IMG/VR virus record: IMGVR_UViG_3300015261_000001
Span: 174,194-238,193 of that record
Strand: one strand, 5' to 3'
DNA: 64,000 nt
Source of the DNA: a virus
A program made the translations under genes and the position numbers. The notes beneath the pieces were generated by a model that saw only the letters and a list, made by a program, of their open reading frames with translations, was not told the DNA's origin and searched no databases. Positions 25,327 to 33,141 of the stretch are shown one piece after another (position 1 is the first letter of the stretch; the number at the start of each line of letters is the position of its first letter).

Positions 25327-25524
25327 CTACTTAGCGACGTACTCGGGCATAGGACGGTTCATGAAGTGGCATTCGATTGCCTTCTCGAGCCACTCCTGAT
25401 GACCTCTTTCCCCATGTTTCAACACGTCAAACAACGTGGTGATCTGCCCGAGTATTTCAGCGGTAGCGTCGCATTTGGTATCCCGGAGTAAACGCTCAAT
25501 GTGGTCATTAAGGGCGACAGACAT
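25327..25524 (-). CDS. Small helical hypothetical protein
   Basis: 65 residues, MSVALNDHIERLLRDTKCDA, all-helical, acidic to neutral, no motif. AGGAG lies six bases before the ATG. It is nine bases from the next gene, so co-translated. Function unknown. Confidence 0.82.
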   Translation of the reverse strand: MSVALNDHIERLLRDTKCDATAEILGQITTLFDVLKHGERGHQEWLEKAIECHFMNRPMPEYVAK

Positions 25525-25571
25525 GTGAAGCTCCTGTTTGTTGTCATATCCGTATAATGACCATTTGAGTG

Positions 25572-26159
25572 TTACCCCTCTAAGTGAGGATTCAGCCCTG
25601 CGCTAGGATCGAAGTAATACTTCTTGGAACTTTCCCCCACAGGCAATGGGGTGTAACGGAACTCGTGCTTCAACGTCAGTTCGCGCAGGTGCTGTATCGC
25701 GCTTTCTGAGTTCTGTTCAAGGGAGACCATCACCTTACGATCGGTGAAAGCACCCAGCGTAGAGAAAGCTCCGCGTCGAAGACCACCATTGAAATCACAA
25801 TGACCAATAGTGCCGACGTTGGCGATGACCGGCAGTTGATAGTCTTTAGGTCTGCACATGGAGGTCAAAGACGAATGACCACTTGCCAGCGCAGGCACAC
25901 CATTTCGACCATTCAACATGAGCTGGCGCTGCGTGTCTGGGAGATCCCACATCCAGCTGTCAACATCAGTCCGTGTCGCTTTCACGCTATCGATCTCGAT
26001 GCTGTGAACAACCCAGCCACCTACGATAACTTTCAGCAGAATAACAAAGCGGCTCCACACCTGTAGGTCCGACTCGTAATGCAATTCAACAACCGGACGG
26101 TCTTCGCGGATGTTAAACATGGTGCACATAAACAAACCGAGAGTATTCTTGAGTTTCAT
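25572..26159 (-). CDS. Hypothetical protein
   Basis: 195 residues from the ATG at 26159 (AGGAG seven bases before); the frame extends to 26237 but overlaps the upstream gene. Contains a hydrophobic segment (WSRFVILLKVIVGGWVVHSI) that could be one membrane span or a buried strand pair, then a mixed C-terminal region (GGLRRGAFSTLGAFTDRKVM; HEFRYTPLPVGESSKKYYFD). Function unknown. Confidence 0.83.
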   Translation of the reverse strand: MKLKNTLGLFMCTMFNIREDRPVVELHYESDLQVWSRFVILLKVIVGGWVVHSIEIDSVKATRTDVDSWMWDLPDTQRQLMLNGRNGVPALASGHSSLTSMCRPKDYQLPVIANVGTIGHCDFNGGLRRGAFSTLGAFTDRKVMVSLEQNSESAIQHLRELTLKHEFRYTPLPVGESSKKYYFDPSAGLNPHLEG

Positions 26160-26172
26160 GAAAAGTCTCCTG

Positions 26173-26445
26173 TTAGACTTGCTTTTCAAGGATGGCCAGC
26201 ATTTCTTCGTACGACTTACCGCCTGCCGGGCCTTCACGACCTACTTGAGTCCAGCCTTCTAGCGCCAGACTAGCGACGCGCATAGTCAAAAAGAAACGAA
26301 TATCCGATTCGTGGGGAATCACATCACCCACCTCGCCCGCAACTATACCGTACAACATGGTGTCGCCACGGGTGTGGTGAAAGTCCAAACGGACTACAGA
26401 GAAACCGGCCTTGGATTCAATTACTTTGACGTTCTTGATATCCAT
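26173..26445 (-). CDS. Small hypothetical protein
   Basis: 90 residues, beta-rich first half (VKVIESKAGFSVVRLDFHHT; MLYGIVAGEVGDVIPHESDI), helical end. Its start overlaps the upstream stop by one base, so translation is coupled. No recognisable family. Confidence 0.82.
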   Translation of the reverse strand: MDIKNVKVIESKAGFSVVRLDFHHTRGDTMLYGIVAGEVGDVIPHESDIRFFLTMRVASLALEGWTQVGREGPAGGKSYEEMLAILEKQV

Positions 26446-26822
26446 TACGGATTTACCTGCTTACGAATGCGATCAAACTCATCACCCACAATCTCACGCC
26501 ACTTGATCGGATCACGAATGTAGATGTTCAACATCCAGTGGATCACTGCGGCCTGCTCATCTTCAGAGCGTTCCTTGATCACCTTGCCATCTGCACGCAG
26601 CACATCGGCGATCTGCGCGCAAGCAAAGTTAGGACGACCGAGGATGTCGATGAGATCGGCATTCAGCTCAGGGAGCGGAAGAGGATCAGGTGGTTGTACT
26701 GGATCTTTTGCCTTCAGACGACGACTGACTTCTTCCAGCAGTTCTAAGCGCGCTGCTGATGTGAGCCCTCGACCAATGTTGTTAATCAATGTATCGTTGG
26801 TCAGATCTTTGAGTTGTGTCAT
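26445..26822 (-). CDS. Hypothetical protein
   Basis: 125 residues from the ATG at 26822 (AGGAG eight bases before), rather than the frame extension to 26855. Helical with a proline-rich linker (KAKDPVQPPDPLPLPELNAD) between two halves; C-terminal MLNIYIRDPIKWREIVGDEF. Function unknown. Confidence 0.82.
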   Translation of the reverse strand: MTQLKDLTNDTLINNIGRGLTSAARLELLEEVSRRLKAKDPVQPPDPLPLPELNADLIDILGRPNFACAQIADVLRADGKVIKERSEDEQAAVIHWMLNIYIRDPIKWREIVGDEFDRIRKQVNP

Positions 26823-26832
26823 GGGAACTCTC

Positions 26833-27687
26833 CTACTTGGACGTGTTACGCGCACCGTCCTTCTTCTTGATGTTGTAGCCCCGATTGATTTGTTTGCTCG
26901 GGAACTCGTTCAGTTGCACGTCGTACACCCAGCCGTTAACACTCATCATGTTGTTGGCTGGAGTAATAGGATCGAGGTACAGCTTAACCACCACCGTATC
27001 ACCCGAGATGTGTTTGGCATCAAAGGTGAGGATGGTGGGTTCTTGCCAGGTTGCTGCAAACAGACGATCAAAGAAGCCGTTGAGCAGCTTGGCCGTCTTC
27101 TGGAACACGACCGGACCTTTGTTCAGGTTGCTAACGTACAGGTTCTTTACCGCTTCCTTGGTCGTCAGGGAAGACATATCGATAACGAAGCTGTAAGCCA
27201 GTTCTTTACGGACGATCATGTAGACCGTCTTGTTGGTGCAACCGATGCAGATGAAGCGAGCATTGCCATCTTCAGTCTTGAACATCGTGTACGAAACGAT
27301 CGGCTGGTACAAAGTAACTTCACGGTACGTGCGCTTGGAGGTTTCTTCCAGCACAGGCATACCGGTTTCGATACTGATACGCAGAATACGTTCAGCACTC
27401 GACTTACAGAACACGGCATCAAGACCGAGCGAAGCTTCCATCGACTTGTGGAAGTTCTTGCCCTGCGCCAGTACAGAGATTTCTTTCTGGAGGATCAGGT
27501 TCAGCGCGGAATGATGTTTGTTAGCCAACATAGCACCACTGGACTCGTTATCGACAAGAGTTTGAGATTGCTTCTCTGCCATCTGACGGAGACTCTCCTT
27601 ACCCATCGGAGTATCGTAATAACTGTAATCACCTTCCTTCATGGTCAGCTTCGACAGATCTTTCTTACCTACGGAAATGGACTGCAT
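26833..27687 (-). CDS. Hypothetical protein, 284 aa
   Basis: 284 residues, no signal peptide. The centre has strands resembling the FFI core of several small proteins in this genome (VSYTMFKTEDGNARFICIGC; compare ARFFIADC in the 33142-33807 product), so these may share a fold. C-terminus is basic (YNIKKKDGARNTSK). AGGGAG precedes the ATG. Function unknown. Confidence 0.87.
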   Translation of the reverse strand: MQSISVGKKDLSKLTMKEGDYSYYDTPMGKESLRQMAEKQSQTLVDNESSGAMLANKHHSALNLILQKEISVLAQGKNFHKSMEASLGLDAVFCKSSAERILRISIETGMPVLEETSKRTYREVTLYQPIVSYTMFKTEDGNARFICIGCTNKTVYMIVRKELAYSFVIDMSSLTTKEAVKNLYVSNLNKGPVVFQKTAKLLNGFFDRLFAATWQEPTILTFDAKHISGDTVVVKLYLDPITPANNMMSVNGWVYDVQLNEFPSKQINRGYNIKKKDGARNTSK

Positions 27688-27700
27688 ACAACAACTCCCT

Positions 27701-28297
27701 TTATTTACGCGCTACGCGGTGGACGGCTTCGATTGGGTGGAAAGCGAATGGAACAGAGCGAGACTCTACAGTGTCGTAAGTACTCGCAATCTTCAACGCC
27801 GTTGGTTGTTCTGGATCCCACTCAATGGAAGCAACGAAATCTTCACATTTATAACGACCTTCAATAGCAAAGGTCTGCTTCTCTTCAGTACGCTGGAAGT
27901 GAACAAGAAAAAGAACATACAGCACGTTGTACAAACGCACCGAGGAAGGCCGAGTATCGACCAACAACCCTTTGAACAGGTTGGTCCAAGCTTCTTCAAA
28001 CGAACGGCTTGGGTGATCGACAATCACTGTTTCACGTTTACGAGTGACCCAGTAGTAACGGGTCTGCTTATCATCACTGATAGAGATAAGCTTACCGTGC
28101 GGTAAAATCGTTACAGCATAAAACTTGATTCCGCCCGAGAGTCCAGGACGAACAGTCATGCGGGGAGCCATGATCCGATGAACAGGGTTCTCGGAACGAT
28201 TGGGACCTAGCGAACCGTCATCACGATTGATAACCAACTGCCCTGAAACATATTCGTTCAGATCTTCGTCAGTTGCTACGTAGCCTTTATCAAGCAT
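27701..28297 (-). CDS. Hypothetical protein
   Basis: 198 residues, MLDKGYVATDEDLNEYVSGQ, with a beta-rich middle (SGGIKFYAVTILPHGKLISI; RYYWVTRKRETVIVDHPSRS) and hydrophobic strands (RLYNVLYVLFLVHFQRTEEK). AAGGA precedes the start. Same operon as the genes on both sides. No family recognised. Confidence 0.87.
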   Translation of the reverse strand: MLDKGYVATDEDLNEYVSGQLVINRDDGSLGPNRSENPVHRIMAPRMTVRPGLSGGIKFYAVTILPHGKLISISDDKQTRYYWVTRKRETVIVDHPSRSFEEAWTNLFKGLLVDTRPSSVRLYNVLYVLFLVHFQRTEEKQTFAIEGRYKCEDFVASIEWDPEQPTALKIASTYDTVESRSVPFAFHPIEAVHRVARK

Positions 28298-28338
28298 GGG
28301 ATTTTCCTTATAGAGAACGAATGAAGCGTACTTGGTAT

Positions 28339-29328
28339 TTAGTTGCAGAATGAGTTGAACGTTACTGCTTTGGTATCTTTGGTCTTTTCACCAACGAACC
28401 AGTAAATGTCTGTGTTAGGCAGCTTGGCTGTACCGAACTCTCCTTTCGAGTAGTCCTTACGCCAGGTCTTGCCGTTCTTGATACCGAGGATTGTAAGCTT
28501 GTCGCCTTGCAGTACAACTTCATCTTCGATCTCAACCGCACCCTCATCCACCAGGTGGTAGCCCAGTAGTGATTTGTACGGATAAGTAAAGTTCCGGTGT
28601 ACTTCCAACTCATCACCAGCGTAAGGAATCTTGCAGGTGACAGGAACAGTGTAACGTCCAACAGCCAATTGTGGTTTTGCCCACACCCAGCCACCGTAGC
28701 CAATGCCTCCCAACAAACAGAAGAACACCACCCAGCCCAACCAGAACTTAATTTTATTGCGGAACTGGTTCTTTTCCAGCTGCTTCGCCGCGGCCAGTGC
28801 TGTCAAAACAGCTCGAGCGCGAGCACCCTTGTCACCGCTGTCGAGACTGTCCACCGAAACAGCCGCCTGTTCCAACGCTTGACGAACATCTTTGGCGGTC
28901 GTTTTATTGCTTGGCGCGGTGTCAATAAACACTTTCTCAGTGGAACGAGGGCTGATACCAGGATCAACGCCAGTGACGTCAGGTGACTCAATGTCCTGTC
29001 CCTTTTCAGCCAGTATCCGCTCACGATGGTAATCTAACCGGCGCCCATATTCACCTGATTCAACATCTCGCATGTGTTGCTCAAAAGTAGGAAGTCTCAG
29101 AGGATCACGCTCCTCTCTAGATGAAGGTCCATGAGCAATGAGGAAATCCCGACGTTTCTTCTGCTCTTCCGTCAAATCAGGAAAGGGGGTGTTGAGGTGA
29201 TCCAGTTCTGGTATTGCTTCTGGATTAGCTCTGAGCTTTGCTTGCTGCTCAAGCGCCAGATCAACTTCACGAGAAAAGCGTTCTACTTCTGAAACGGGTG
29301 TGTCACTTCCTTGATCGTCTTTTTGCAT
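28339..29328 (-). CDS. Single-pass membrane protein
   Basis: 329 residues. The N-terminal 190 residues are hydrophilic and charged, rich in E, R and P (EEQKKRRDFLIAHGPSSREE). One membrane span lies around residues 195-215 (FWLGWVVFFCLLGGIGYGGW). The C-terminal 110 residues form a beta-rich domain (YTVPVTCKIPYAGDELEVHR). By the positive-inside rule (basic RNKIK just before the span) the long N-terminus is cytoplasmic and the C-terminal domain periplasmic. Likely acts at the infected cell envelope; function unknown. First gene after a terminator. Confidence 0.87.
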   Translation of the reverse strand: MQKDDQGSDTPVSEVERFSREVDLALEQQAKLRANPEAIPELDHLNTPFPDLTEEQKKRRDFLIAHGPSSREERDPLRLPTFEQHMRDVESGEYGRRLDYHRERILAEKGQDIESPDVTGVDPGISPRSTEKVFIDTAPSNKTTAKDVRQALEQAAVSVDSLDSGDKGARARAVLTALAAAKQLEKNQFRNKIKFWLGWVVFFCLLGGIGYGGWVWAKPQLAVGRYTVPVTCKIPYAGDELEVHRNFTYPYKSLLGYHLVDEGAVEIEDEVVLQGDKLTILGIKNGKTWRKDYSKGEFGTAKLPNTDIYWFVGEKTKDTKAVTFNSFCN

Positions 29329-29371
29329 GATGCGACTCTCTTATTAAAGAAAAGTAAAATAAACCCTACTA

Positions 29372-29400
29372 CTCCGTTAGGCCGGTTAGACCTAACGGAG
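29372..29400 (-). terminator. Rho-independent terminator
   Basis: CTCCGTTAGG/CCTAACGGAG, 10-base-pair stem, with leftward tail TTTATTTTACTTTTC. Ends the gene stopping at 29412. Confidence 0.85.
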
Positions 29401-29411
29401 CAAGTAAGGAA

Positions 29412-29975
29412 TCACATTTCCAACCTGCTTAGGAGGAACGGGATGCTGGTACTTACCCGCTTACTCATGTCCTGATAAGTCAGGATTCCGAAGTGCGGGT
29501 GACCAGAATTATAGTTGATCCCGATGAAACGCGGTTCGAGATCCAGTACAACGGTAACGCCAGGAATACGCATAGAGCGTAGTACCTTGCAGATAGTGCC
29601 GGGATAACGGAAGTCCAGGAAGTCTTGTAAGCTTTCCAGAATAGCGTTGTTAACGGCAACACCTTGGCGATTGGCAGACATGTTGCGACGATGACTTAAT
29701 TGTTGCAGAGCTTCATCACCGTAATTGATCACATCCGGCGTAGTCAGCAAACGTTCAGTCGGTAGGTTTGGCATTTCCAGCAGTTCTTTCAGGTGATCCA
29801 ACGCGTATACAAACTCGCGGAGCATTTCAGGCTGAAGATCGGAACCGTCGAACGCTTTAATGAACTCAGGGTTCAGCGCTTTACGGACGTCAGTCAAGGG
29901 CTCGTGATCACTTTCAGTTTCAGCTTGTTGCGGTATATAGGGTATTGCTTCGGTCAAACTGGCGGTGGTCATCAT
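29412..29975 (-). CDS. Hypothetical protein
   Basis: 187 residues from the ATG at 29975 (AGGA nine bases before). The open frame continues to 30254 but that part overlaps the next gene and the promoter/terminator gap. Sequence is helical (MLREFVYALDHLKELLEMPN) then beta-rich (GVTVVLDLEPRFIGINYNSG). Monocistronic between two terminators. Function unknown. Confidence 0.83.
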   Translation of the reverse strand: MMTTASLTEAIPYIPQQAETESDHEPLTDVRKALNPEFIKAFDGSDLQPEMLREFVYALDHLKELLEMPNLPTERLLTTPDVINYGDEALQQLSHRRNMSANRQGVAVNNAILESLQDFLDFRYPGTICKVLRSMRIPGVTVVLDLEPRFIGINYNSGHPHFGILTYQDMSKRVSTSIPFLLSRLEM

Positions 29976-30063
29976 GTATTTTTGTCCTGTTGAAAAAGGT
30001 CTGCCAGACCGTAAAGGATTATGGAGGCTGTTAATCTTTACTGGTGATTTGGTATTCATGAAG

Positions 30064-30071
30064 ATAATGTA
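30064..30071 (-). promoter_or_regulatory. Variant early promoter core TACATTAT
   Basis: Read leftward: TTCACATCTACATTATCTTCATGAATAC. The flanks (CACATCTA before and TGAATA after) match the TATATTAC promoter at 43535 closely. It lies between a terminator and the gene starting at 29975. Confidence 0.55.
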
Positions 30072-30111
30072 GATGTGAACCATACCAAACCTTAAGAAAC
30101 GCAGCATAAAC

Positions 30112-30145
30112 CTACTACCCAAGAGCGTAAGCTCTTGGGTAGTAG
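30112..30145 (-). terminator. Hairpin terminator
   Basis: CTACTACCCAAGAGC/GCTCTTGGGTAGTAG, a 15-base-pair perfect stem with GTAA loop, 14 bases past the stop at 30160. The leftward U-tract is poor (GTTTATGC). Confidence 0.75.
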
Positions 30146-30159
30146 TCCAGCAGGGGGTA

Positions 30160-30753
30160 TTACTCAGCGATCTCTGGGTAAGCCAGACGACCGTAGTCAG
30201 TAGCAGGAATGACTTTGACAGCCACTTGAGCCACGACGTGTACGATCGAACCACGGGTGTAAGCGTTCAGCGTGATGCTGAGGTCGTTTTCACCCACGGT
30301 CAGTTCGCTATCAGCAATCACGTACTTGTACGCGCTCTGGAATCCGGCTTTCGCGTTGGCTTCCAAAGTGGTCGAGTCCGTGTCAGAAGGCAGCACCAGC
30401 CCTGGTACTGTCTTGCCGGTATCCGTATAACCGTACACACCGGGCACGGTCTGTTCGCTCAGTTCAGCAAGGTTGGCCAGAGGCGCATCCTTGTTCATCA
30501 GAGTGAAAGCGTGCTCGCTGTTCAGGAATGCAGGGGTCCAAGCCTGCTGGATGCCGCGGAAGTTCCGACTGGCCGAGGACACGGTAGCCGTTTGTGCTTC
30601 TGGGACGCCTGGAGTCAGATCGCTGATCACGATCTCGGACAAGGTGAGTCCCTGGAAGAGCGGGAGCATTTCGGGATCGTCGGCGTAACGATCCAAGTTG
30701 ACCTCGAGAAACTTGTTGAGGAACAACTGTTGCAGCGAGATAGTGCCAGCCAT
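30160..30753 (-). CDS. Putative virion protein, paralogue of 8169-8750
   Basis: 197 residues from the ATG at 30753 (AGGAG eleven bases before). Residues 5-55 (LQQLFLNKFLEVNLDRYADD, then QGLTLSEIVISDL) match the N-terminus of the first gene in the virion cluster. The remainder is beta-rich, alanine/threonine rich, and ends in a likely strand pair (VHVVAQVAVKVIPATDYGRL). Its placement in the minus-strand region, flanked by terminators, suggests separate regulation from its relative. A structural role is inferred from similarity and composition. Confidence 0.85.
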   Translation of the reverse strand: MAGTISLQQLFLNKFLEVNLDRYADDPEMLPLFQGLTLSEIVISDLTPGVPEAQTATVSSASRNFRGIQQAWTPAFLNSEHAFTLMNKDAPLANLAELSEQTVPGVYGYTDTGKTVPGLVLPSDTDSTTLEANAKAGFQSAYKYVIADSELTVGENDLSITLNAYTRGSIVHVVAQVAVKVIPATDYGRLAYPEIAE

Positions 30754-30803
30754 GATGGTGGAGTCTCCTGTTAACACATTTGCAGCAAAGACGCTGCATA
30801 GGA

Positions 30804-31043
30804 TTAACTGAAGAACATATCCGCTAACATCCCTAACGCATAGGCCAAAAAGAAGGCTTTGAGGTAAGGAACTTTCTTAATCAGGCTCAGGAACACAAAA
30901 GCCAAATATGTGTATCCCGCTGCTTTGTGCTGGTACAGAAGACACCAGAGCAAGTTGAACACACCACCAAACACATGGTCTGGAGAAATGAACCACTGTC
31001 TGGTCTCTAGGGGAATAAGGGGCTTACTGATTTTCTTTTCCAT
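30804..31043 (-). CDS. Small membrane protein
   Basis: 79 residues with two or three hydrophobic segments (VFGGVFNLLWCLLYQ; YTYLAFVFLSLIKK; AFFLAYALGMLADMFFS) after a basic N-terminus (MEKKISKPLIP). Likely an inner-membrane protein. AGGAG lies four bases before the ATG. Function unknown. Confidence 0.82.
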   Translation of the reverse strand: MEKKISKPLIPLETRQWFISPDHVFGGVFNLLWCLLYQHKAAGYTYLAFVFLSLIKKVPYLKAFFLAYALGMLADMFFS

Positions 31044-31062
31044 GATGCTCCTAATAAAGGAA

Positions 31063-31080
31063 GGGGTCTCGGAAGACCCC
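31063..31080 (-). terminator. Hairpin after chaperonin gene
   Basis: GGGGTCT-CGGA-AGACCCC, followed leftward by CTTCCTTTATTAG. Lies 15 bases past the chaperonin stop codon. Confidence 0.75.
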
Positions 31081-31094
31081 CTCGATCAGGTCAA

Positions 31095-32741
31095 TTACAC
31101 GCTAGCAACTGCGTACAGTTTGGAACCCAGCAACAGGCTCTGAGCGTTAGCCAGAATCTTCGCTGTCTGCAAACCACCTTTCAATGCAGTGATGGCTGCG
31201 TACGCGGTGTCAAAGATACCGATCTCTTCTGGAGAACCCATCTCGTCGGTGGCCAGGTTTACAACTACCGGCTTTTCCAGGTTCTCGTGGGTGATGTTGA
31301 CCAGAGTGTCTGCATCCAGAATACCGGTCATCAGTTGCAGGTACGGACGGACCGCTACATTGAAGATAGCTTCTTTGTATTCCGACTCACGACCACGACC
31401 AGTGTCAGGAATTTCCCGCAGTACCGCAGCGGTCGCTTCCATCAGAGCTACACCGGCGCCTGGAAGGATACCGTTGATCAAGGCGCTCTTAACTGCCTTC
31501 ACAACGTCCTCATAGCGGTCGATACGCTCTTTCACTTCCGAGTTGGTCTCACCGCCCACCCAGATGGTGATCAGCTCACCACGGAGGTTACGCAGGCGAC
31601 GTTCGTTGAAGCGCGCACGCACACTGAAACGATCGCTCAGAGTGTATTCGCTGATGGCTTTCTCGATCGATTCGATCTGAGTCTGGATGCGCTCGACGTC
31701 ATGCTCTTGCAGCTCGGTCAACAGCGAACGAGACTGACCCAACGTAACGACCGGGTGTTTGAAGCCCAGTTCCACTGTAGCCAGATCGTAGATGTCAGAG
31801 ATCATTGGCGCGTTCAACATCACCGCCAAATCCTGCATCTCCGAAGAACCAATCGAACCGCCCATGTTGGTGTTCATAGCGATAATTGCTGGAACGCCTT
31901 CACGAGACAGGTAGTGGTTATGCGGTGCTGCGATGTACGTTTGCAACATCGACAGAACGTTCTGTTCGATACTGCGCGCGATCAACACCAGCGGAGCGGC
32001 ATTGTCAGTACCTTCCTGCTTCAGTGCCTTGTCCAGTGTTGCGAACAACTTCGGCGCATCAGCTTCGGTGATGCGGTTGTCGATGACGATTGCGCTGTAG
32101 CTGTCAAGAACGAACTCGCCACCCTGATAGTTCTTGCCGAACCACGGGTTGCTGTACTGCATTTTCAGCACACGACCGTCAACACGCTGAACCTTGTCAT
32201 CCAGTTCAATGTGTTCCTTCAACTCGATCTCCGGGAAGCGACCGATGCTTTCCTTATAGATGTCAGTGATGGTTCGCGCCAACACTTCATCCTGGTTCGC
32301 CGAAGTCAACGCCATCGCATACAGACGAGGATCGTCTACCGTTACCGACATCGAACGAGCGGTGAGTTCTTTGATCACTTCGAGGACGATGTTCTCGATG
32401 CGCTTCTGATCAGCAAACGAAGGGAACTTCTTGAACACTTCGTACAACGCTGCTGTCAGCAGAATGGTAGTGGTGGTGCCATCGCCGCATTCACGGTCGG
32501 TCTTGATTGCTGGTTCAGTGATCACACGGTTTACCAACTCCATGCGATCGTCTTGGAACTGGATCGACTTCGCCACAGTCACACCGTCTTTGGTGGTCTT
32601 GGTGGCGACGCCGTTCTTGATCAATGCGAGTTTACCGTTTGGACCCATGGTCGACGTAACTGCGCGACTCACTTGCTCGACAACATGATCCACGATGTCG
32701 CGGGTGCCGTCGATGGTCAGATAGGTGTTTTCAACTTGCAT
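31095..32741 (-). CDS. groEL: Phage GroEL-like chaperonin
   Basis: 548 residues, the length of group I chaperonins. ATP-site motifs are in place: MGPNGK (32-37), TTKDGVTVAK with Asp52, GDGTTTT with Asp87, IWVGGET (393-399), RYED with Asp412 at the position of the GroEL hydrolysis aspartate, and GILPGAGVAL (424-433). The apical domain (about 190-370) is highly diverged and the GGM-rich tail is absent (ends LLLGSKLYAVASV). Chaperonins of this type are known from phages EL and OBP, where they fold phage proteins without a recognised GroES partner; no GroES-like gene is seen here. It follows its own TATATTAC promoter and ends at a terminator, so it is a monocistronic, probably early gene. Confidence 0.96.
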   Translation of the reverse strand: MQVENTYLTIDGTRDIVDHVVEQVSRAVTSTMGPNGKLALIKNGVATKTTKDGVTVAKSIQFQDDRMELVNRVITEPAIKTDRECGDGTTTTILLTAALYEVFKKFPSFADQKRIENIVLEVIKELTARSMSVTVDDPRLYAMALTSANQDEVLARTITDIYKESIGRFPEIELKEHIELDDKVQRVDGRVLKMQYSNPWFGKNYQGGEFVLDSYSAIVIDNRITEADAPKLFATLDKALKQEGTDNAAPLVLIARSIEQNVLSMLQTYIAAPHNHYLSREGVPAIIAMNTNMGGSIGSSEMQDLAVMLNAPMISDIYDLATVELGFKHPVVTLGQSRSLLTELQEHDVERIQTQIESIEKAISEYTLSDRFSVRARFNERRLRNLRGELITIWVGGETNSEVKERIDRYEDVVKAVKSALINGILPGAGVALMEATAAVLREIPDTGRGRESEYKEAIFNVAVRPYLQLMTGILDADTLVNITHENLEKPVVVNLATDEMGSPEEIGIFDTAYAAITALKGGLQTAKILANAQSLLLGSKLYAVASV

Positions 32742-32789
32742 GGTACGCTTACTCCGAAATAGTTAAACAGCTGTTGGGTAATCAACTAG

Positions 32790-32797
32790 GTAATATA
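32790..32797 (-). promoter_or_regulatory. phiKZ-type early promoter core TATATTAC
   Basis: Read leftward: ACCTATATTACCTAGTTGAT, 49 bases before the chaperonin start codon. Confidence 0.78.
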
Positions 32798-32814
32798 GGT
32801 TTTAAATTTTCTAC

Positions 32815-32955
32815 TCAGTGACGGAACACCGCCCACAACCATATACCTACCGCAATACCCGCCAACCACAGGAACGCCATAAACAGATTGTACAACTTCT
32901 GACGTATAGCACGACGTCTTTCAATCGGCTTCATGATTCTGTCGTATTCGTTCAT
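32815..32955 (-). CDS. Small single-pass membrane protein
   Basis: 46 residues from the ATG at 32955 (GGGA seven bases before); an ATG at 33003 lies inside the upstream gene. A basic N-terminal helix (MKPIERRRAIRQKLYNLF) precedes one membrane span (MAFLWLAGIAVGIWLWAVF). Follows the 37-residue membrane protein encoded just upstream. Possibly a holin-like or envelope-modifying peptide, but there is no direct evidence. Confidence 0.75.
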   Translation of the reverse strand: MNEYDRIMKPIERRRAIRQKLYNLFMAFLWLAGIAVGIWLWAVFRH

Positions 32956-32965
32956 CGTTATTCCC

Positions 32966-33079
32966 TTACTTAGCAAAGATGAGAGCGGTTGTAAATCCAC
33001 CAACCGCTAGTAACATCCAGCTCAACAAAACAGCCGCCCAGAACTTTTTCCGGCGGCGGTATTTATCGTAGCTACTCAC
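32966..33079 (-). CDS. 37-residue membrane protein, GTG start
   Basis: Short frame beginning with GTG at 33077-33079 after AAAGGA. Very basic N-terminus (SSYDKYRRRKKFW) then one membrane span (AAVLLSWMLLAVGGFTTALI). It lies directly after the CATATTAC promoter at 33103 and upstream of a second small membrane gene. Too short for most gene finders; supported by ribosome site, topology and promoter. Confidence 0.65.
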   Translation of the reverse strand: MSSYDKYRRRKKFWAAVLLSWMLLAVGGFTTALIFAK

Positions 33080-33102
33080 AAAAACGTCCTTTACCAAAGG
33101 TA

Positions 33103-33110
33103 GTAATATG
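33103..33110 (-). promoter_or_regulatory. Variant early promoter core CATATTAC
   Basis: Read leftward: GTATCCATATTACTACCTTTG. Abuts the terminator at 33115-33136 and stands 24 bases before the 37-residue membrane gene. Confidence 0.6.
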
Positions 33111-33114
33111 GATA

Positions 33115-33136
33115 CGAGGGTAAGTATTTACCCTCG
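33115..33136 (-). terminator. Hairpin terminator
   Basis: CGAGGGTAA-GTAT-TTACCCTCG, nine-base-pair stem, six bases past the stop at 33142. No U-tract; a promoter core follows at once. Confidence 0.65.
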
Positions 33137-33141
33137 ATTGC

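Noticed and set aside
26524-27867. 447-residue plus-strand frame
   Set aside because: Runs across three minus-strand genes, each with proper ribosome sites.
31287-32762. 491-residue plus-strand frame opposite the chaperonin
   Set aside because: Shadow of the chaperonin gene; the sense frame carries all the ATP-site motifs.
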